A DNA stretch of 64,000 nt from JAXLYX01 sp046351215. GTDB lineage: Bacteria; Myxococcota_A; Polyangia; Polyangiales; Houyiibacteriaceae. Under the pieces are notes generated by a model. It searched no databases. It was not told the origin of the DNA and was given only the letters and a program-made list of their open reading frames with translations. A program made the position numbers and the translations under genes. The DNA lies in the NCBI GenBank assembly GCA_046351215.1, contig JAXLYX010000011.1, forward strand, positions 1 through 64,000. The letters are read 5' to 3'. Positions 44,786-53,107 of the stretch are shown one piece after another (position 1 is the stretch's first letter; the number at the start of each line of letters is the position of its first letter).

Positions 44786-46222
44786 TCATTCGTCGTCGAA
44801 GTCGAAGTCCTCGGACGGATCGAAGGACTCCTCGGCCTCGTGACCCTGGGCCTTGTTCGCGGCACCGGGCGCGCCGCGCTTCTTCCGCGACTTCTTGCGG
44901 TAGCGGACGCGGATCGGCGTGCCCCGGAAGCCGAAGCGCTCGCGGATCTGGTTCACGACGTAGCGCTGGTAGCTGAAGTGCACGCCCTCCGGCTCGTTCG
45001 TCACGACGGCGAAGGTCGGCGGGCGAACGAGCGCCTGCGTTACGTAGTAGAGCCGCGTCTCGCGGCCGTGCATCGTGGGAGGCGGGTGCCGGGCGAGGAC
45101 CTCTTCGAAGAAGCGGTTCATCTCCGAGGTCGTGATGCGCTTCCTGTGCTCCGCGACGGCGTCGTTGACGCGCGAGAGCAGGACGTTCGTGCCCTTGCCG
45201 GTCTTCGCGCTCATGGTGACGAGCGGCGCCCACGTGCAGAAGGCGAGGATCTCGCGCGTGCGGTCCATCGTCCGCTTCATCGTGGCGTCGTCGACGAGGT
45301 CCGCCTTGTTGAGCGCGATCACGAGGGCGCGGCCACGCTCGACGGCGAGGCCCGCGATCTTCGCGTCCTGCTCGGCGGGCCCGCTCGCGGCGTCGATCAC
45401 GAGGACGACGAGGTCGCTCCGTTCCATGGCGCGGATGGCCTGGTAGACGCTGAGCGCCTCCATGCCTTCCTTGCCGACCGAGCGCTGACGGCGCATGCCG
45501 GCCGTGTCGATGAGCACGAGGCGCGTCTCGCCCCGCTCGAAGAGCGAGTCGATGCTGTCGACCGTCGTGCCCGGGCGGTTGTCGACGAGCTGCCGCTCCT
45601 CGCCGAGGAAGCGGTTCACGAGCGAGGACTTGCCCGCGTTCGGCCTGCCGACGATGGCGACGCGCGGGATCTCGAGGTCGATCGACTCGACGCCCGACGC
45701 CTCGGGGAGCGATCGCGCGATCGCCTCCTCGAGGTCGCCGAGGCCGCGGCCGTGCAGGGCCGAGATCGGGATCAGCGAGTCGATGCCGAGCTCGTAGTGG
45801 CCGACGCTCCCGAGCGCGGCCTTCTGCGAGTCCGCCTTGTTCGCGACGTAGATCACGGGCTTGCCGGCCGCGCGGAGGAGCTTCACGGCCTCGCGATCGG
45901 CGGGGACCGGATCGCTCGTCCCGTCGAGCACGCAGACGACGACGTCGCACTCCGAGAGCGCGAGCTTCACCTGCTGGGCGATGCCCTGCTGCATGGGGTC
46001 GTCGCTCTCGGGATCGAAGCCGCCGGTGTCGATGAGGACGTATTCGCGGCCGAGCGCCCAGGCGTCGGCGTAGTGCCGATCGCGGGTCACGCCGGGACGG
46101 TCCTCGACGATCGCGAGGCGCGTGCCCGAGAGACGGTTGAAGAGGGTGCTCTTGCCCACGTTGGGGCGGCCGACGATCGCGACGAGCGGTCGCGCTCCGG
46201 ACGCGCCCGCGGGCAGCGGCAT
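44786..46222 (-). CDS. der: GTPase Der (EngA), ribosome assembly
   Basis: A protein of about 478 residues with two consecutive GTPase domains and a C-terminal KH-like domain, needed for 50S assembly. G1 motifs are GRPNVGKST (domain 1) and GRPNAGKSS (domain 2); G3 motifs DTGGF and DTAGM; G4 motifs NKAD and NKAD. The C-terminus carries RIRVRYRKKSRKKRGAP plus an acidic tail (DPSEDFDFDDE). The ATG at 46222 was used; TTG 46240, which overlaps the Era stop (TTGA) and has GGAG 5 nt upstream, is an attractive alternative adding six residues. It lies directly downstream of era. Confidence 0.95.
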   Translation of the reverse strand: MPLPAGASGARPLVAIVGRPNVGKSTLFNRLSGTRLAIVEDRPGVTRDRHYADAWALGREYVLIDTGGFDPESDDPMQQGIAQQVKLALSECDVVVCVLDGTSDPVPADREAVKLLRAAGKPVIYVANKADSQKAALGSVGHYELGIDSLIPISALHGRGLGDLEEAIARSLPEASGVESIDLEIPRVAIVGRPNAGKSSLVNRFLGEERQLVDNRPGTTVDSIDSLFERGETRLVLIDTAGMRRQRSVGKEGMEALSVYQAIRAMERSDLVVLVIDAASGPAEQDAKIAGLAVERGRALVIALNKADLVDDATMKRTMDRTREILAFCTWAPLVTMSAKTGKGTNVLLSRVNDAVAEHRKRITTSEMNRFFEEVLARHPPPTMHGRETRLYYVTQALVRPPTFAVVTNEPEGVHFSYQRYVVNQIRERFGFRGTPIRVRYRKKSRKKRGAPGAANKAQGHEAEESFDPSEDFDFDDE

Positions 46223-46236
46223 GGGTTCGTGGCGGC

Positions 46237-47238
46237 TCAAGACTGCTCCACTTCGTTCACGAGCCGACGCGCGTGCACGGGATTCGAGGTCCACCCGGGC
46301 TGGACCTTGACCCAGAGCTCGAGGAAGACCTTCTGTTCGAGGAAGCGCTCGATCTCCTGGCGCGCCTCGGTGCCGATCTGCTTGATCTTGGCCCCCTGCG
46401 CGCCGATGACGATCGACTTGTGCGATTCCTTCTCGACGATCAGGGTCGCGGCGATGCGCACCGAGCCCGGCTTCTCGATGTACTGATCGATGACGCAGGC
46501 GAGGCCGTGCGGGACCTCGTCGAAGGTGCCGCGCATCGCGGCCTCGCGGATGAGCTCCGCGACGAAGAACCGCTCCGGACGGTCGGTGAAGAAGGACTCG
46601 TCGTAGAGCATGCCCTCGGGGAGGTGCCCGCGGACCTCGCCGATCAGCGAGTCGAGGTTCGTGCCCCGCTGCGCCGAGATCGGGAGCACGGCGACGAAGT
46701 CGTGCTCCTTCTGGAGGAGCTCGATGAACGGCAGGAGGAAGCGCTTGTCCTTGAGGCGATCGACCTTGTTGATCGCGAGGACGGTGGGGCGCTTCGACTC
46801 CTTCACGAGCGCGAGGACCTCGCGGTCGGCGTCGCTCATGCCCTTCGAGACCTTGCGCTCCTTCTCGCGCTCGCTCTCGAGGTTGCGATCGCTCGGCGCC
46901 TCGACGAGGAAGACGACGACGTCGGCGTCCGAGAGGCCGAGCTTCGCCTGCTCGACGAGGACCTCGCCGAGCGCGCTCTTCGGCCGGTGCATGCCCGGCG
47001 TGTCGATGAACGCGATCTGCGTCGGCGGCTCGTCGCTCGCGTAGACCGCGAGCACGGACGAGCGCGTCGTGCCCGGCTTCGAGGTCGCGATCACGAGCTT
47101 CTGGCCGAGCAGCGCGTTCATCAGCGTGCTCTTGCCGACGTTCGGACGCCCGACGATCGCACAGCGTCCCGCGCGCGGCGTCTCCGTGGAGACGGGGCGC
47201 TTGGGCTTCTTCTTCCGACCTTTCGCGGGCTCGGTCAT
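46237..47238 (-). CDS. era: GTPase Era, 16S rRNA maturation
   Basis: A 333-residue Era GTPase. G1 is GRPNVGKSTL, G2 lies in KPGTTRSS, G3 is DTPGM and G4 is NKVD, followed by the KH domain with EKESHKSIVIGAQGAKIKQIG, which binds the 3' end of 16S rRNA. An N-terminal Lys-rich extension of about 25 residues (KGRKKKPKRP) is longer than usual. It is directly upstream of der, and the coupling of the two ribosome-assembly GTPases is noted separately. Confidence 0.96.
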   Translation of the reverse strand: MTEPAKGRKKKPKRPVSTETPRAGRCAIVGRPNVGKSTLMNALLGQKLVIATSKPGTTRSSVLAVYASDEPPTQIAFIDTPGMHRPKSALGEVLVEQAKLGLSDADVVVFLVEAPSDRNLESEREKERKVSKGMSDADREVLALVKESKRPTVLAINKVDRLKDKRFLLPFIELLQKEHDFVAVLPISAQRGTNLDSLIGEVRGHLPEGMLYDESFFTDRPERFFVAELIREAAMRGTFDEVPHGLACVIDQYIEKPGSVRIAATLIVEKESHKSIVIGAQGAKIKQIGTEARQEIERFLEQKVFLELWVKVQPGWTSNPVHARRLVNEVEQS

Positions 47239-47334
47239 GGGGGCGGCAGTGTAGCCCTTCGGGCCCGGCGGTCGAGCGCAGGCCCCCCCCGACGGCGCTT
47301 GACCCCCGCCGTCCGACGGGAGAAGCCTCCTGCC

Positions 47335-47904
47335 ATGGGTCTGGCTTCGCTCCTCCTCGGCCTCGCGTCCCTCGTCGCCACCTGCGGCGGCATGGTCTTC
47401 GTCGGCGTGCCCTATCTCGGCCTCGTGGCGTCCGGCGCGGCCGTGATGCTCGCCATCGTGGGGCTCGTCCTCGGAGGGCTCGGTTATTCCCGCGCCAACG
47501 CGGACGGCGAGGGCACCGGCCTCCCGGTCGCGGGCCTCGTCGCGAGCGGATTCGCGCTGATCCCCGCCCTCGTGGTGGGTTTCACCTGCGGCGCCTGCAA
47601 CCTCGCGTTCACCTCGCTCACAGAGGAGCTCGAGGGAGACGGCGGGCTCCGCTTCGTGATCGATCCCGATGCGGGCGTGACCTTGCCCCCGGACGGGGAC
47701 GTCGACGCCGGAAAGCCCGAGCCCGTCGATCCGACGGCGCCGGTCAAACCCCCTCCCGCCGGCTCGGCGCCCGCCCCCGCCGCGATCGACGACGCGGGCG
47801 TGACCCGCACCGTCGTCCCCGTGCCCCCCTCGAACGACCGGGCACCGCCGCCCGCCTTCCCGCCTCCGCCGGTGCAGCGGATGGCGCCGCCCCAGGGCCG
47901 CTGA
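47335..47904 (+). CDS. DUF4190-like membrane protein with Pro-rich tail
   Basis: A 189-residue protein with two or three hydrophobic helices (about residues 2-25, 30-52, 65-90) in the pattern LAIVGLVLGGLGYSRA and GLPVAGLVASGFALI that marks the DUF4190 domain. The rest is a Pro/Ala/Asp-rich low-complexity tail (VDPTAPVKPPPAG, PPPAFPPPPVQRMAPP) expected outside the membrane. The function of the family is unknown. It ends 1 nt before the lgt start codon, so it is probably co-transcribed with lgt. Confidence 0.75.
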   Translation: MGLASLLLGLASLVATCGGMVFVGVPYLGLVASGAAVMLAIVGLVLGGLGYSRANADGEGTGLPVAGLVASGFALIPALVVGFTCGACNLAFTSLTEELEGDGGLRFVIDPDAGVTLPPDGDVDAGKPEPVDPTAPVKPPPAGSAPAPAAIDDAGVTRTVVPVPPSNDRAPPPAFPPPPVQRMAPPQGR

Positions 47905-47905
47905 C

Positions 47906-48688
47906 GTGCATCCGATCCTCTTCGTCCTCTCCGTCGCGGGGCACGAGCGGCCGATCGCCAGCTACGGCGCGATGATGGCGCTCGCCATGCTGGTCGGCGG
48001 CCTGGTCGGCGTCCGGGCCGCGGCTCGCGACGGGATGGAGCTCGGGGACGCGATCGCCGGCGCGGGCATCGTGGCCGGCAGTGGCCTCGCGGGCGCCTAC
48101 GCCCTGCAGCTGCTCGTCGTCACGCTCGAGACCGGCTCCTTCGCGACCGCGTTCGCGCGCGGGGGCCTCGTCTTCTACGGCGCGCCGATCGTCGGGACGC
48201 TCGCGCTCGCGGCCGCGGCGCGTCCCCTCGGGGCCTCGTTCCCCCGGCTCGTCGACGTGGCGATCCCCGCCGTCCCGCTCGCGCACGCGCTCGGCCGGAT
48301 CGGCTGTTTCCTCGCGGGATGCTGCTACGGGCGCCCTTGCGACCTCCCCTGGGCCGTGCGCTTCGTCGATCCGATGGCGGCGGCTCCGGATGCGTTCGTG
48401 GCCCGGCATCCCGTCCAGCTCTACGAGGCCTTCGCGCTGCTCGTGCTCGCCGGGCTCCTGATCCTCGTTCCGCCGCGTCGCGTCGGCGACGGGCGTCGCG
48501 CGATCCTCTACGTGGGGCTCTACGCGCTCGTCCGCCTCGGGACCGAGCGCTTCCGCGGGGACGACGATCGCGGCTTCGTGCTCGGGCCCGTCTCGACCTC
48601 GGACGCCATCGCCTTGCTGTCGCTCGCGGTCGCCGTCGCGCTCTTCGCCCGGCTGCGTCGCCGCGAGGCGTCGGGGGCGGCGGCGTGA
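47906..48688 (+). CDS. lgt: Prolipoprotein diacylglyceryl transferase (Lgt family)
   Basis: A 260-residue polytopic inner membrane protein. The Lgt signature region is seen as AHALGRIGCFLAGCCYGRPCD, with the substrate-binding Arg, and the flanking HPVQLYEAF and LVRLGTERFRGDDDRG segments are standard for the family. It transfers diacylglycerol from phosphatidylglycerol to the lipobox Cys of prolipoproteins, the first step for the roughly eleven lipoproteins predicted in this window. GTG start. Its stop overlaps the GTG of the SUMF1-fold gene. Confidence 0.9.
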   Translation: MHPILFVLSVAGHERPIASYGAMMALAMLVGGLVGVRAAARDGMELGDAIAGAGIVAGSGLAGAYALQLLVVTLETGSFATAFARGGLVFYGAPIVGTLALAAAARPLGASFPRLVDVAIPAVPLAHALGRIGCFLAGCCYGRPCDLPWAVRFVDPMAAAPDAFVARHPVQLYEAFALLVLAGLLILVPPRRVGDGRRAILYVGLYALVRLGTERFRGDDDRGFVLGPVSTSDAIALLSLAVAVALFARLRRREASGAAA

Positions 48689-49551
48689 AGAGGGCGCTCC
48701 TCCCGGTCGCTTGGCTCGTGCTCCTCGCGCCCGCGCGTGCCGAGCAGGCCGTGAGGCTCGCCTCCGACGTGGTCCACGTTCCGGCCGGGGAGTTCGTGCG
48801 CGGCAGCGACTCCGTGGATCTCGGCCGCGCCGTCGCCCTGTGCATCGAGGTCTTCTCCGAGCACGGTGGGGAGCTCGCGTGCCGCGAGGACGCCTTCGTC
48901 GACGAGACGCCCAAGCGCGCCGTCTGGGTCCGTGCGTACGCCATCGATCGGACCGAGGTGACGCACGGCGCCTATGGGCGCTGCGTCCGCGCGGGGCGGT
49001 GCAGGCCGCCGCGCGTCGCCGAGTCGGATCCGCGCGTGTTCGGGGCTCGCCTGCCCGTCGCCGGGGTCACCTTCGCCGACGCCGAGGCGTACTGCGCGTT
49101 CGTCGGAGGGAGGCTGCCCACCGAGGCCGAGTGGGAGCGGGCGGCGCGCGGCGACGACGGGACGAGGACCTTCCCGTGGGGCGCCGCCTACGACGATCGC
49201 CTCGCCAACCACGGACGGCTCGGGGAGCACTCGGACGGAGTCGACGGCTACCGCTACGCGGCTCCCGTCGGCTCCTTCCCGGACGGCCGGAGCCCGCACG
49301 GCCTCGACGACGCGGCGGGAAACGTCTGGGAATGGACCGCCGATCGCTATGCCCCCGGCGGCTACCTCGACGACTCCCTCGTCGACCCGCGCGGCCCCGA
49401 CACGGGCGGGGAGCGCGTCGTCCGCGGGGGCTCGTGGCGGACCTCGCCCCTCTCGCTCCGGGTCACCCATCGCGTGCCCGTGCCCGAGACCGGCCATGCG
49501 CCCGACCTCGGCTTCCGTTGCGCCTACGACGCCGGTCCGGGGGGGCCGTGA
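48685..49551 (+). CDS. SUMF1/FGE-fold exported protein
   Basis: A 288-residue protein with a signal peptide (about residues 1-19) and a sulfatase-modifying-factor (FGE-sulfatase) domain: VPAGEFVRGSD, IDRTEVTHGAYGRCV, LPVAGVTFADAEAYCAFVGGRLPTEAEWERAARG, GNVWEWTADRY, VVRGGSW and LGFRCAYD. The pair of active-site Cys residues found just after the RGGS position in true formylglycine-generating enzymes is missing (RGGSWRTSPLSLR). It is therefore probably a binding or structural member of the fold rather than an FGE. It overlaps lgt by GTGA. Confidence 0.85.
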   Translation: MKRALLPVAWLVLLAPARAEQAVRLASDVVHVPAGEFVRGSDSVDLGRAVALCIEVFSEHGGELACREDAFVDETPKRAVWVRAYAIDRTEVTHGAYGRCVRAGRCRPPRVAESDPRVFGARLPVAGVTFADAEAYCAFVGGRLPTEAEWERAARGDDGTRTFPWGAAYDDRLANHGRLGEHSDGVDGYRYAAPVGSFPDGRSPHGLDDAAGNVWEWTADRYAPGGYLDDSLVDPRGPDTGGERVVRGGSWRTSPLSLRVTHRVPVPETGHAPDLGFRCAYDAGPGGP

Positions 49552-49610
49552 CTCCGCGTTCCCCCCTGCTAAGCTCGCCGCCGCCGTCGGCCGTCCCGGT
49601 CGACCGGGAG

Positions 49611-49898
49611 ATGCACATGGGGATCCTCCGAAGCTCGATCGCGCTCCGCACCCTCGCCACGCTCGTCGGGCTCGTCTCCGTCGGCGGCTGCTACGGACGA
49701 GGCGGCGACACGTGTCGGCAGGATTCGAACTGCCGCAGCGGCTACGTGTGTTGTCCGGCGGAGGGCGAGAGCAGCCTCACCGGGGGCGCGTTCGGCGTCT
49801 GCCACAAGCAGTGCCCCGTTCCCGTCGTGTCCGGCTCGGACGCGGGCTCGGATGCCGGCTCGAGCGACGCCGCGACCGACGCGGGCGACGGGGGCTGA
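49611..49898 (+). CDS. Small Cys-rich lipoprotein
   Basis: A 95-residue predicted lipoprotein (lipobox SVGGC, about Cys27). The mature part has six further Cys in about 35 residues (TCRQDSNCRSGYVCCPAEG and GVCHKQCP), a pattern that suggests three disulfides, then an Asp/Ala/Gly/Ser tail (GSDAGSDAGSSDAATDAGDGG) like those common in myxobacterial surface lipoproteins. Family unknown. It is followed by two short hairpins (49915-49950). Confidence 0.75.
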   Translation: MHMGILRSSIALRTLATLVGLVSVGGCYGRGGDTCRQDSNCRSGYVCCPAEGESSLTGGAFGVCHKQCPVPVVSGSDAGSDAGSSDAATDAGDGG

Positions 49899-49914
49899 GT
49901 CGCCGACCGGCGAT

Positions 49915-49950
49915 GCGAACGTCCGTTCGCGGTCGACGGCCGCTCGACCG
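49915..49950. terminator. Two consecutive hairpins after the Cys-rich lipoprotein gene
   Basis: GCGAAC-GTCC-GTTCGC (49915-49930) is directly followed by CGGTCGA-7 nt-TCGACCG (49930-49950). They lie between the lipoprotein stop and the kinase start and could terminate transcription; no T-tract is present. Confidence 0.35.
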
Positions 49951-50038
49951 GAATTCGCCCGTGTGACCGAGACGGCCGTGCCGATCCGCGGTCCCTCCGC
50001 TTTCTCCCGTGTATCGACCTTCGATCGAGGGTAGTTTC

Positions 50039-51784
50039 GTGGGTGTGATCCAAGGCGTCTGCACTCGATGCGGTCAGGTCCTCTCGAGCGCGGGGCGGTG
50101 TCCGTCCTGCGATCCGGCGGGCGTCCGCAGCGGGCTCGACGCACGCATCGGCACCACGATCGGAGGTCGCTACCGGATCCTCCAGCGCGTCGGCGCGGGC
50201 GGCATGGCGTCCGTCTACCTCGCGCGGCACGTGCTCATCGATCGGCTCGTCGCGGTCAAGACGCTGCGGCCCGAGCTCGCACGCGATCCGGTGCAGCGCG
50301 ATCGGTTCCTCCGCGAGGCGCGGGCGGTGAACCGCATCCACCATCCGAACATCGTCGAGATCACGGACGTCGGCGAGACCGAGGACGGCGTCGTCTACCT
50401 CGTCATGGAGTACGTGCCCGGCGAGTCGCTCCTCGATCACCTCGCCGAGGCGCCCTTCGACTCGCGCCGGATGCTCGACATCGCCGCCCAGATCGCGAGC
50501 GCCCTCTCGCGCGCCCACGAGATGGGCGTGATCCATCGCGATCTGAAGCCGGAGAACGTCCTGCTCGTGCCGGAAGCGGGGCGCGAGCTCGTGAAGGTGC
50601 TCGACTTCGGCATCGCGAAGATCACCGACGCTCCGTCGCTGACGGGCAGCCAGCAGCTCTTCGGCACCCCGGGCTACATCGCGCCGGAGTACGTCCAGAG
50701 CGCGAAGCTCGACGGACGCGCCGACCTCTACTCGCTCGGCGTGCTGATGTACGAGATGGTGACCGGGGTCTTGCCGTTCGATTACGAGTTCCCAGGTGAT
50801 CTGCTCGTGAAGCACGTCGTCGAGCCGCCGATCCCGCCGAGCCGACGCAATCCCCGGGTGGAGCCCGCGGTCGAGGAGCTCGTGCTCCGCGCGCTGGCGA
50901 AGAACCCCGACCAGCGTTTCCGCGATGCACACCACTTCCTCGACGAGCTCGAGCGCGTCCGCGAGCGGCTCGGGAGCGACGACTCGTGGGGGGCGATGGG
51001 CGCGCCGAGCCCTTCCGACACGGAGCCCGCGACGCGCGTCGAGGCGGCCGACACCGACGTCGATCTGGTCCGGCCCGGCGGGCCCGACCGGGGCTCCGCG
51101 CGTCCGAGCATTCCGCGCGCCCCGCGGGACACGCTGTCGATCGCACGGGACGCGGCGAAGGAAGGGGGAGTCGACTCCACGCTCTCGGCGTCCTACGTCG
51201 ACGGGCTCATCGGAGGAAGGCGGTGGCGCCGGCGGTTCGAGGCGCTCCGGGACGCTCTCGACGACATCGAGCTCGAGGCGCCGCTCCCGGCGGAGATCGC
51301 CCGCGAGCGGGCCCGGGCGAGCGGTCTCTACGAAAGCCTCGTCCGAGACCTCGAGCGCACCGAGAGCATCCAGGCGGAGCTCGATGCGATGGATGCGAAC
51401 GCCCGCCGCTACCGGGCCGAGCTCGGCCGTCGTGCGGACGATCGCGCGCGCGAGCTCTCCACGGTGAAGGGAGCGCTCGAGGCGGCGAACGAACGGCGGC
51501 TCGCCGAGCTCGCGGGAAGCACGAACGACCTCGCGGCCGACGCGGCCGTCGTCGGGCTCGTCGAGCGCATCGACGTCGTGACGCGCGAGCTCGACACGCT
51601 CCGCGCCGAGCTCGAGACCCACGCCGAGCAGCACGAGGACGCACGCGGGCCGCTCTGTCGGGCCTCCTACGACGCGGTCGCCGGGCTCGAGAGCGTGACC
51701 GAGGGGCTCCGCGACTCGCTCGCCCGGATCGAGGCCTTCGTCGAGGCGTGGTGGAATCGGCGCGAGGGACGGCGTCGCGAGTGA
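50039..51784 (+). CDS. Soluble Ser/Thr protein kinase with N-terminal Cys ribbon and C-terminal coiled coil
   Basis: A 581-residue Hanks-type kinase. The N-terminal CTRCGQ...CPSC pattern looks like a zinc ribbon (about residues 7-25). The kinase domain (about 40-305) has GAGGMASVY, the ATP-binding Lys in VAVKTLRPE, VIHRDLKPEN, LDFGIAK and IAPEYVQ, all catalytic residues present. After a linker, residues about 400-570 are helical, charged and heptad-like, a probable coiled coil. No membrane segment is seen. The GTG 50039 start has GAGG 8 nt upstream; GTG 50009 and GTG 50045 are alternatives. Substrates unknown. Confidence 0.92.
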   Translation: MGVIQGVCTRCGQVLSSAGRCPSCDPAGVRSGLDARIGTTIGGRYRILQRVGAGGMASVYLARHVLIDRLVAVKTLRPELARDPVQRDRFLREARAVNRIHHPNIVEITDVGETEDGVVYLVMEYVPGESLLDHLAEAPFDSRRMLDIAAQIASALSRAHEMGVIHRDLKPENVLLVPEAGRELVKVLDFGIAKITDAPSLTGSQQLFGTPGYIAPEYVQSAKLDGRADLYSLGVLMYEMVTGVLPFDYEFPGDLLVKHVVEPPIPPSRRNPRVEPAVEELVLRALAKNPDQRFRDAHHFLDELERVRERLGSDDSWGAMGAPSPSDTEPATRVEAADTDVDLVRPGGPDRGSARPSIPRAPRDTLSIARDAAKEGGVDSTLSASYVDGLIGGRRWRRRFEALRDALDDIELEAPLPAEIARERARASGLYESLVRDLERTESIQAELDAMDANARRYRAELGRRADDRARELSTVKGALEAANERRLAELAGSTNDLAADAAVVGLVERIDVVTRELDTLRAELETHAEQHEDARGPLCRASYDAVAGLESVTEGLRDSLARIEAFVEAWWNRREGRRRE

Positions 51785-51882
51785 CGAGCCGGTGACGGCC
51801 GAGTGACCTCCGTCCGACGATCGACGTCCCGCCGTTGACCGTCCGCGCGGCGGCCCTTATTCCAGGGCCGATCCAGGCCGTC

Positions 51883-52884
51883 ATGAAGCGTCTTCGCGCG
51901 ATCCTCCCCCACGCACCGCTCGTCGTCGCGGTCGTCCTCTCCACCTCCCCCGCTCGGGCGGACGAGCCCGCCTCCGCCGTCGAGGCCCAGGCGGCTCCGG
52001 CCGTGGCCGAGGCGCCCGCCGCCACGCCCGCGCAGCTCGCCGAGACGGCGTACGAGGAAGGCGAGCGGCTCTACCAGGAGGGGCGCTACGCGGACGCGGA
52101 GGCCTCGTTCATCCGCGCCTACCAGGCCGTGCCGAACCCGACCACGCTCATCGCGATCGCGGAGGCCCGGCTGCGCCAGGGCTACGGGCCGGAAGCGGTC
52201 GACGTCTACAACCGCTACCTCCGCGTGGCCGGCAGCTCGCCGGACGCCGAGGCCGTGCAACGTCGGGTCGAGGAGCTCCGGGCGTCTCCGGGCATCCTCC
52301 GGATCGTGACGGTCCCCGAGGGAGCGCACATCTCCGTCGACGGCGTCGACACGGGCCGTACGTCGCCGGCCGACGTCGAGGTCGCGGCCGGCACGCACGC
52401 GGTGCGTGTCGAGCTCGAGGGGCACGAGCCGATGGAGGGCACGCTCGAGGTGCGCTACGCGTCGGTGCGACCGGTGAACGCGACGCTCGAGGCCTTGCCG
52501 CCCCCGCCGCCCCCGCCGCCCCCGCCTCCTCCTCCGCCGCCTCCCGCCGAGCCCCTCGATTCGCGTCGACCGCATCGCATCACGCCGGCCGTGCTCTCCA
52601 CCGCGATCACGTCCGCGGCCTTCCTCGTCACGGGCACCGCGCTCGGATTCTCCGCGATGAAGAAGGAAGGCGAGTTCGATGCCGAGCCGAGCGCGGCGAC
52701 GGCCGATCGGGGCGAGCGGCTCTCGCTCGCGGCGGACGTCTGCCTCGGTGCGGCGGCGGTCTCGGCCGTGACGTCGATCATCCTCTTCTTCCGGACCGAC
52801 GGTGGCGCCGAGGAGCCCGCCGTCACGATCACCCCCACGGCCTCGCCGAGCGGCGGGGGCGTTCACGCGCGTCTGCGCTTCTGA
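51883..52884 (+). CDS. Exported TPR/PEGA-domain protein with poly-Pro tract
   Basis: A 333-residue protein with a signal peptide (to about residue 26, SPARA). A TPR-like helical segment (about 50-120; AYEEGERLYQEGRYADAEASFIRAYQ) precedes a PEGA domain (about 140-200; GILRIVTVPEGAHISVDGVDTGRTSPADVEV). A run of 16 consecutive Pro residues (52498-52545) follows, then two hydrophobic segments (about 237-260, 285-310) that may be membrane helices. This architecture is frequent next to Ser/Thr kinases in Myxococcota and is probably an envelope protein. Confidence 0.85.
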   Translation: MKRLRAILPHAPLVVAVVLSTSPARADEPASAVEAQAAPAVAEAPAATPAQLAETAYEEGERLYQEGRYADAEASFIRAYQAVPNPTTLIAIAEARLRQGYGPEAVDVYNRYLRVAGSSPDAEAVQRRVEELRASPGILRIVTVPEGAHISVDGVDTGRTSPADVEVAAGTHAVRVELEGHEPMEGTLEVRYASVRPVNATLEALPPPPPPPPPPPPPPPPAEPLDSRRPHRITPAVLSTAITSAAFLVTGTALGFSAMKKEGEFDAEPSAATADRGERLSLAADVCLGAAAVSAVTSIILFFRTDGGAEEPAVTITPTASPSGGGVHARLRF

Positions 52885-52891
52885 GGCCTCC

Positions 52892-53062
52892 ATGCGTTCC
52901 GCCCTCCTCGCGTTCCTCCTCGTGACGGCCGGCTGCGAAGCGGTCGTCCACTTCGACCGTTCGAAGATCGACGGCGGCGCGAAGTCGCTCTGGCTCGAGG
53001 GCGAGGGGCTCGACGCCGGGCTGCCCGATGCCACCGAGGGCGTCGACGCGGCGCCGCGCTGA
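52892..53062 (+). CDS. Very small lipoprotein
   Basis: A 56-residue predicted lipoprotein (lipobox VTAGC, Cys15) with a mature part of about 40 residues that is acidic and ends in DATEGVDAAPR. The ATG at 52892 follows the TPR/PEGA gene stop by 7 nt, so it is likely co-expressed. An in-frame reading begins at 52802 inside the upstream gene and is not used. No family recognised; being short, it is the least certain of the lipoprotein calls. Confidence 0.6.
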   Translation: MRSALLAFLLVTAGCEAVVHFDRSKIDGGAKSLWLEGEGLDAGLPDATEGVDAAPR

Positions 53063-53107
53063 GCGGATCCTTCGCCGGGCGCGCCCCGCGCCTGATAGGC
53101 TGCGGAC

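Noticed and set aside
48685..49551. A true formylglycine-generating enzyme activating sulfatases
   Set aside because: The active-site Cys pair is absent and no sulfatase gene lies in the window.
49716..49735. On the minus strand, a tRNA T-arm-like sequence (CGGCA, a GTTCGAATCC loop, TGCCG)
   Set aside because: No matching acceptor stem, anticodon arm or D-arm could be found within 70 nt, and the segment encodes Cys residues of the small lipoprotein gene.
52498..52545. CCG/CCC/CCT repeat tract as a possible DNA repeat element
   Set aside because: It is in frame and encodes 16 Pro residues of the TPR/PEGA protein, a normal linker in this protein type, with mixed Pro codons rather than exact repeats.
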